In this document: piece by piece, positions 6,240-9,349 of the stretch
Layout of the letters: each line of letters starts with the position of its first letter
Numbering within the stretch: position 1 is the first letter of the stretch
Program-made: the position numbers and the translations under genes
The notes under the pieces: generated by a model
What the model was told of the DNA's origin: nothing
The model's database searches: none
The model's input: only the letters and a program-made list of their open reading frames with translations
NCBI GenBank assembly: GCA_003141795.1
Contig: PLNO01000257.1
Coordinates: 6,153 to 15,501 of the forward strand
Length of the DNA: 9,349 nt
Direction of reading: 5' to 3'
Origin: Spirochaetaceae bacterium
Lineage (GTDB): Bacteria > Spirochaetota > Spirochaetia > SZUA-6 > Fen-1364

Positions 6240-7637
6240 CTACAGTCTCAGGGTGATTTCATTGCCGTCACGCGCGATCGAAATGATCGCAGCCCTCCCA
6301 CCGTTCACATTGATGGCTCTGTAGAAGTCCGCTGAGGATTCAATCGTGATGCCGTTCACCGCCGTGATGAGGTCTCCCATCTTGAGCCCCGCAACACCCG
6401 CGGGGGACTTCTCGCTTGAGATCGACGCCACCACAACACCGCGCATGGAACCGGAGCTTCCCGTCACGGTGAAGCCCGGCCAGAGGTCCCTGGGCTGTGC
6501 CACCGTGTCATTGAGACCCCGCTCTCCAATAGTCACCGACAGCACCTTCTCCTCCCCCAGACGGAGCACGGTCATGTCGGTCTTCGTGCCGGCGGCAAGG
6601 GAACCGACGGCTTGTGTGAGCTGGCCGGCGCTTTCGATCCGCGTCGACCCGACGGCCGTAATGCAGTCGCCCACCATGAGGCCGGCCCTGTCCGCCGGAG
6701 AGCCCCTGTACACGCCCAGGATGAATGCCCCCTTTGTGTCGGTCAGGTGCATGTCAGCGATGAACTGCGGAGATGAGTCTACGACCTGGATGTCGTGGAA
6801 GAAAACTCCCAGCCAGCCGGACTTCAGCACGAACGGTTGAAAGTCCTTCAAGACCGAAACTGACTTTTCCTCGTAGTCCCTATAACTGGTCCTGTGATCG
6901 AACAACTCTTTGAGTTGCTTTTTCGGCCCCGCAAGCTGACGATAGCCCGAAATCACTCCATCCTGAGGAACGCTCGGCCAGAATGCTTGCAGCCTCGGGT
7001 CGTCGAGAATCAAAACAGCGGTGATTTCAGAAAATGCCCAGACCTGCCAATCGCCGATTTCCGCACTGCTGTACCGCTTGCGCAAGAGCTGGAAAACATC
7101 GGAAAGCACTATCTCGTGCGCAAGTATCCTTCGTTTATATTCCGGACCGTAATCGAAACGTACCGCGACTTTGTTCCCCGACCAGTCGCTCAAGCCGGCA
7201 AAGTACGACGAGACAACGCAAACGTATTCAGGATGGACCCACGGTGATTCGGTCGTTTCCATGACCACGTTTGAAAAGGACGGAAGCAAATCCTTCCATT
7301 GAACTGCAAGATCCTCTTTGGCAGCTTCGATAGCTGCACCGTCGTGTCGGAAACGATCGTCGACGAGCTTGCCGACCAGATCAGCAACCTCGGATGGATT
7401 CGCTGCTTCACGGATTCTCCGCGCAAGGTCACTGTCAAAGCCCATGCTTGCAGCACGACCCTCGAGTCCAGCGGGGTCATCGTGCCGGAAGATCCAGATG
7501 ATGTTGTGCTCGTCGTACGCTTTGTCGACGATGAAGGAGAGTTTCAGGTTGGGTACTTCGGCCGTTCTCACCTGACTTGTCGTGCAACCGAGCATGACGA
7601 GGAAACTGAAACAAACGAAGATTCCCCTGACTTTCAT
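6240..7637 (-). CDS. Lipoprotein with two C-terminal PDZ domains
   Basis: A 465-residue predicted lipoprotein. The start at 7637 follows GGAGGT with a 6-nt gap and opens a type II signal peptide (MKVRGIFVCF, hydrophobic core, lipobox VMLGC with C18); the upstream in-frame extension to 7766 lacks these. Residues about 35-270 form a domain I cannot assign. It contains RRILAHEIVLSDVF (169-182) and WAFSEITAVLILDD (200-213), resembling the HE...E layout of zinc metallopeptidases, except that the second histidine of HExxH is leucine (L178). Two PDZ-like domains follow: about 275-372, with ILGVYRGSPADRAGL and GDCITAVGSTRIES, and about 385-465, with GVVVASISSEKSPAGVAGLK and GDLITAVNGITIES ending at the C-terminus. 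Likely role: envelope-anchored peptide or protein binding, possibly linked to proteolysis. No HtrA-type serine motif is present. Its 3' end converges on the URO-D-family gene after 48 bp with no clear terminator. The N-terminal half has lower GC than its neighbours. Confidence 0.78.
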   Translation of the reverse strand: MKVRGIFVCFSFLVMLGCTTSQVRTAEVPNLKLSFIVDKAYDEHNIIWIFRHDDPAGLEGRAASMGFDSDLARRIREAANPSEVADLVGKLVDDRFRHDGAAIEAAKEDLAVQWKDLLPSFSNVVMETTESPWVHPEYVCVVSSYFAGLSDWSGNKVAVRFDYGPEYKRRILAHEIVLSDVFQLLRKRYSSAEIGDWQVWAFSEITAVLILDDPRLQAFWPSVPQDGVISGYRQLAGPKKQLKELFDHRTSYRDYEEKSVSVLKDFQPFVLKSGWLGVFFHDIQVVDSSPQFIADMHLTDTKGAFILGVYRGSPADRAGLMVGDCITAVGSTRIESAGQLTQAVGSLAAGTKTDMTVLRLGEEKVLSVTIGERGLNDTVAQPRDLWPGFTVTGSSGSMRGVVVASISSEKSPAGVAGLKMGDLITAVNGITIESSADFYRAINVNGGRAAIISIARDGNEITLRL

Positions 7638-7822
7638 GCTGTGACCTCCACCAGTTCTTCCAGCACAGCGAGCACGGTGCAACTTCACCGTAGTGTACAC
7701 CCGGGTCCGATTGCCGCATAGGGTTGTGATGCTTTGTGATCCGAATGGGCTTTCCGCTGCCACCACGCATACAAGGGATGGATACTGTTGCCGTTCGGCT
7801 GCAGGATAGATATGTTCTCGTC
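7638..7822. promoter_or_regulatory. Divergent regulatory region between two lipoprotein genes
   Basis: This 185-bp gap separates two outward-facing lipoprotein genes and should hold both promoters. Visible elements: GGAGGT ribosome site for the minus-strand gene (7644-7649); two overlapping 8-bp palindromes, GTGTACAC (7693-7700) and ACCCGGGT (7699-7706); tandem TTGTGAT at 7724-7730 and 7734-7740, spaced 10 bp apart; and on the plus strand TTGCCG (7788-7793) 17 nt before TATGTT (7811-7816), a weak sigma-70-like pair that would start transcription at or near the ATG at 7823. No convincing minus-strand promoter was identified. Confidence 0.4.
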
Positions 7823-8302
7823 ATGACGAAGAAGAGAGCGGTCCTCATTCTCACCGCGGCCCTGCTCGTTCTGGCCGTTTGCTCCTGCAGCACCCCCGGC
7901 GCCGGAACCTATACCGTCAGCGGGGTAGTGTCGGGTACGGATTGGTACTTCATCAACCCCGTTGTGGTTACGGTCTCCCTGGGTTCCCTCCAGTACACCG
8001 CCCAGGTGAACCTTGCCAACCCCAACGTTGCGGGTGCTCAGACCGTCGAATACTCTATCGAAGGGGTTCCGTCGGGGACCTACACGGTGACGCTCACGAC
8101 GCTGGACAACGCAGGAGGCCCGATCTTCGCCTCCGGCTATCCCGCATATTCGGTAAATGGGGGTTCTGCAGTCCCGGTCCCGAGCGGAAACGTTACAGCC
8201 AGTGGCTCTGGCCCGGAAACGAGGACAATCACGCTGAATGGCATGATAGTCTCGGGATCGGAGACACTGGACCTGGATTTTGGCACGGCTCAATATCTCT
8301 GA
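7823..8302 (+). CDS. Small predicted lipoprotein, beta-sandwich type
   Basis: A 159-residue protein. The start at 7823 gives a clean export signal: MTKKRA, then a hydrophobic stretch ending LAVCSCS, with C22 (after VCS) or C20 (after LAV) as the lipidated cysteine; C22 fits the lipobox better. The same frame is open back to a GTG at 7736, but that would bury the signal peptide. The mature part is rich in Val, Thr, Gly and Ser. It has GTYTVSGVVSG near the start and IEGVPSGTYTVTLTT in the middle, the pattern of carboxypeptidase-regulatory-like or other Ig-like beta-sandwich domains; the C-terminal half repeats strand-like TITLNGMIVSGSETLDLDF. No enzyme motif is visible. No good ribosome site precedes the ATG (AGGA is 16 nt away). 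Role unknown; probably surface or periplasmic. Divergent from the PDZ lipoprotein, so the two may share control. Confidence 0.65.
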   Translation: MTKKRAVLILTAALLVLAVCSCSTPGAGTYTVSGVVSGTDWYFINPVVVTVSLGSLQYTAQVNLANPNVAGAQTVEYSIEGVPSGTYTVTLTTLDNAGGPIFASGYPAYSVNGGSAVPVPSGNVTASGSGPETRTITLNGMIVSGSETLDLDFGTAQYL

Positions 8303-8327
8303 AGTGTCGAGGATCGGCGTGACACTT
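8302..8327. terminator. Hairpin at the 3' end of the small lipoprotein gene
   Basis: AAGTGTC at 8302-8308 and GACACTT at 8321-8327 form a perfect 7-bp stem with a 12-nt loop. The stem begins at the last base of the lipoprotein stop codon and lies between two convergent genes, so it may end transcripts from either side. No T-run follows, which weakens an intrinsic terminator call. The rest of the gap to 8381 shows nothing further. Confidence 0.3.
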
Positions 8328-8381
8328 GTGCGTGAAGTCTTCTAGCGGACTGGTACGCGGGCATGCGCTCGAGAGCGATCC

Positions 8382-8696
8382 TCAGAGAACGCCGGCGTGA
8401 TCCTTGCGGTCCTTCACGAAGAAGTACCACATTGCGGCCAGGTTGATGTCCGCATCGCCCTCGATGATGTTCTGAATGTCCTTGATGCTGATGACCTTTT
8501 TGCCCTTGTCGTCCTTGACGTCCTTGCCATCGAATTCCGCGACCTTCTTGCCATGGGAATCTCGAAGGTTCTTGCCCTCAACCTGGCCAAATACGGCTCC
8601 GTTGTAGGACCGAATGGTGTCCTTCTCGACTTGCGCGAGCTTCTGACCCGAGCTGATCTTCGTCAAACGTCGTCCGTCGAACGTGTAGTCCGCCAT
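8382..8696 (-). CDS. Small four-repeat protein, beta-flower-like
   Basis: A 104-residue protein starting at the ATG at 8696, which is preceded by GGAGG with a 5-nt gap; the open frame upstream to 8762 has no such signal. Residues 7-71 are four tandem units of 16-17 residues (7-23, 24-39, 40-55, 56-71), best seen in the last two: EGKNLRDSHGKKVAEF and DGKDVKDDKGKKVISI. Each has the pattern (D/E)G+xLRDxxGxK(V/L)AxF, one beta hairpin per unit. The tail holds a predicted helix (IKDIQNIIEG) and a hydrophobic INLAAMWYFFV followed by charged residues, too short for a confident membrane span. The pattern resembles the small '4-fold/5-fold beta flower' proteins of unknown function; I recall the name from database product lines and cannot check it here. 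No signal peptide, so probably cytoplasmic. Function unknown. Confidence 0.72.
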   Translation of the reverse strand: MADYTFDGRRLTKISSGQKLAQVEKDTIRSYNGAVFGQVEGKNLRDSHGKKVAEFDGKDVKDDKGKKVISIKDIQNIIEGDADINLAAMWYFFVKDRKDHAGVL

Positions 8697-8731
8697 CTCT
8701 TCCTCCGTGTCGATCGGCATGACCGACAGGT

Positions 8732-8762
8732 ATAAGATCAGTGCGCCCATCCTTTTTGTCAA
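8732..8762 (-). promoter_or_regulatory. Candidate promoter for the four-repeat protein gene
   Basis: On the minus strand a perfect -35 consensus TTGACA (8757-8762) precedes TCTTAT (8732-8737) with a 19-nt spacer, or overlapping TTATAC with 21 nt. The -35 is strong but the spacing is longer than the ideal 17. Start of transcription near 8725 would give a leader of about 30 nt with the GGAGG site at 8702-8706. Confidence 0.38.
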
Positions 8763-8845
8763 TTGCCGACGCGATTCGGACCCGACCCGATCCGGATAGA
8801 TGCCAGGATGCTCGCAGGGTGGAGCGGCGGCGAAATACGCTCCCG

Positions 8846-9349
8846 CTACCTCAGGCCGCGCAGCCTCTTGATCATGGCTGCAAACCGTTTCTGGAAACGT
8901 CCCCCGTAGGGCGGATAGAAAGCCGTAGCCAGTGAGAGAGGACCCTGGATCACGACGTTGCGCTCGTGGGAAAACGTCTTGAAGCCGAACAAGCCGTGAT
9001 AGCTGCCTGTCCCGCTCATACCCACTCCTCCGAAGGGGAGGTTGGGGTTCTCGATCTGGACGATCATGTCGTTGACGCAGACGCTCCCTGATGTCGTAGC
9101 GGAAACCACGCGTCGCGCGACGCGCACGTTCCTCCCGAAAACGTAGAGGGAAAGCGGTTTGGGCCGGGACCGGATGAAATCGATGGCCTCGTCGATCGAA
9201 TCGTAGGTGATCACAGGCAGAACCGGGCCGAAGATCTCCGCTGCCATGATCTCCATGTCGGGGCGAACGTGCGTCAGGAGCGTCGGTGCGGCATAGCGCT
9301 CCGCGCGGTCGAAGCGGGCGCCGAACTCCACGACTGCGCCTTTCTCCAG
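8846..9349 (-). CDS. Class 3 aldehyde dehydrogenase, C-terminal part (5' end outside window)
   Basis: C-terminal 167 residues of an NAD(P)-dependent aldehyde dehydrogenase that oxidises aldehydes to carboxylic acids. The reading frame is open to the right edge, so the GTG at 9331 is internal and the active-site Cys and Glu lie outside. Visible ALDH3-type signatures: MAAEIFGPVLPVITY, FIRSRPKPLSLYVFGRN, SGSVCVNDMI, the LPFGGVGMSGTGSYHG block and FKTFSHERNVV. The tail YPPYGGRF and a basic MIKRLRGLR end match the longer C-termini of class 3 enzymes, which in some members touch membranes. Substrate cannot be told from this fragment; ALDH3 enzymes usually prefer medium- to long-chain or aromatic aldehydes. 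It is followed by a 149-bp gap containing the start signals of the four-repeat gene. Confidence 0.9.
   Translation of the reverse strand: MEKGAVVEFGARFDRAERYAAPTLLTHVRPDMEIMAAEIFGPVLPVITYDSIDEAIDFIRSRPKPLSLYVFGRNVRVARRVVSATTSGSVCVNDMIVQIENPNLPFGGVGMSGTGSYHGLFGFKTFSHERNVVIQGPLSLATAFYPPYGGRFQKRFAAMIKRLRGLR

Noticed and set aside
7685..8293. Minus-strand frame opposite the small lipoprotein
   Set aside because: Arg/Cys-rich translation without motifs; the plus strand carries a signal peptide and beta-sandwich pattern.
8774..8797. Imperfect inverted repeat ATTCGGA/TCCGGAT downstream of the aldehyde dehydrogenase gene
   Set aside because: On the minus-strand transcript one pair becomes a C-A mismatch and no U-run follows, so a terminator is not supported.

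Overview
The window is compact, high-GC bacterial DNA (single 60-base stretches reach about 70% GC in the central genes). Two genes carry lipoprotein signal peptides, and Shine-Dalgarno sequences are clear at several starts. The set of sugar and C1-enzyme families suggests an environmental heterotroph, perhaps a diderm of the spirochaete, acidobacterial or planctomycete kind, but no marker here fixes the phylum. No RNA gene, CRISPR array, insertion sequence, phage gene or attachment site was seen.

Left and centre (1-6191): five metabolic genes in two divergent two-gene units plus one flanking kinase. A galactokinase-like GHMP kinase enters from the left edge (5' end missing). It converges, with a 16-bp gap, on a minus-strand pair: an L-fucose isomerase-like protein (2264-3646) followed by a COG2159-type amidohydrolase (1185-2267), joined by a TTGA stop/start overlap. 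Divergent from this pair, across a 104-bp spacer with a plausible promoter and a 13-bp direct repeat, is a plus-strand pair: a short neutral-ceramidase-like zinc hydrolase (3751-5130) and a uroporphyrinogen-decarboxylase-family (MtaA/CmuA-like) protein (5127-6191), joined by an ATGA overlap. Kinase, aldose/ketose isomerase, amidohydrolase, zinc hydrolase and zinc methyltransferase-type protein together look like a catabolic cluster for an unidentified, possibly modified sugar. That reading is inference, since each family has broad specificity.

Right (6192-8845): envelope and accessory genes. A minus-strand lipoprotein with two C-terminal PDZ domains and an N-terminal domain carrying a partial HExxH-like signature lies divergent from a small plus-strand beta-sandwich lipoprotein. 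The 185-bp region between them holds tandem TTGTGAT repeats. Next is a small minus-strand protein built of four 16-17-residue repeats (beta-flower-like) with a consensus TTGACA element upstream. The right edge (8846-9349) holds the C-terminal part of a class 3 aldehyde dehydrogenase.

The most interesting elements are the unassigned sugar/C1 cluster, the ceramidase-like protein that keeps its zinc site but lacks a signal peptide and the usual nucleophile, the PDZ lipoprotein with an incomplete metallopeptidase motif, and the four-repeat small protein.
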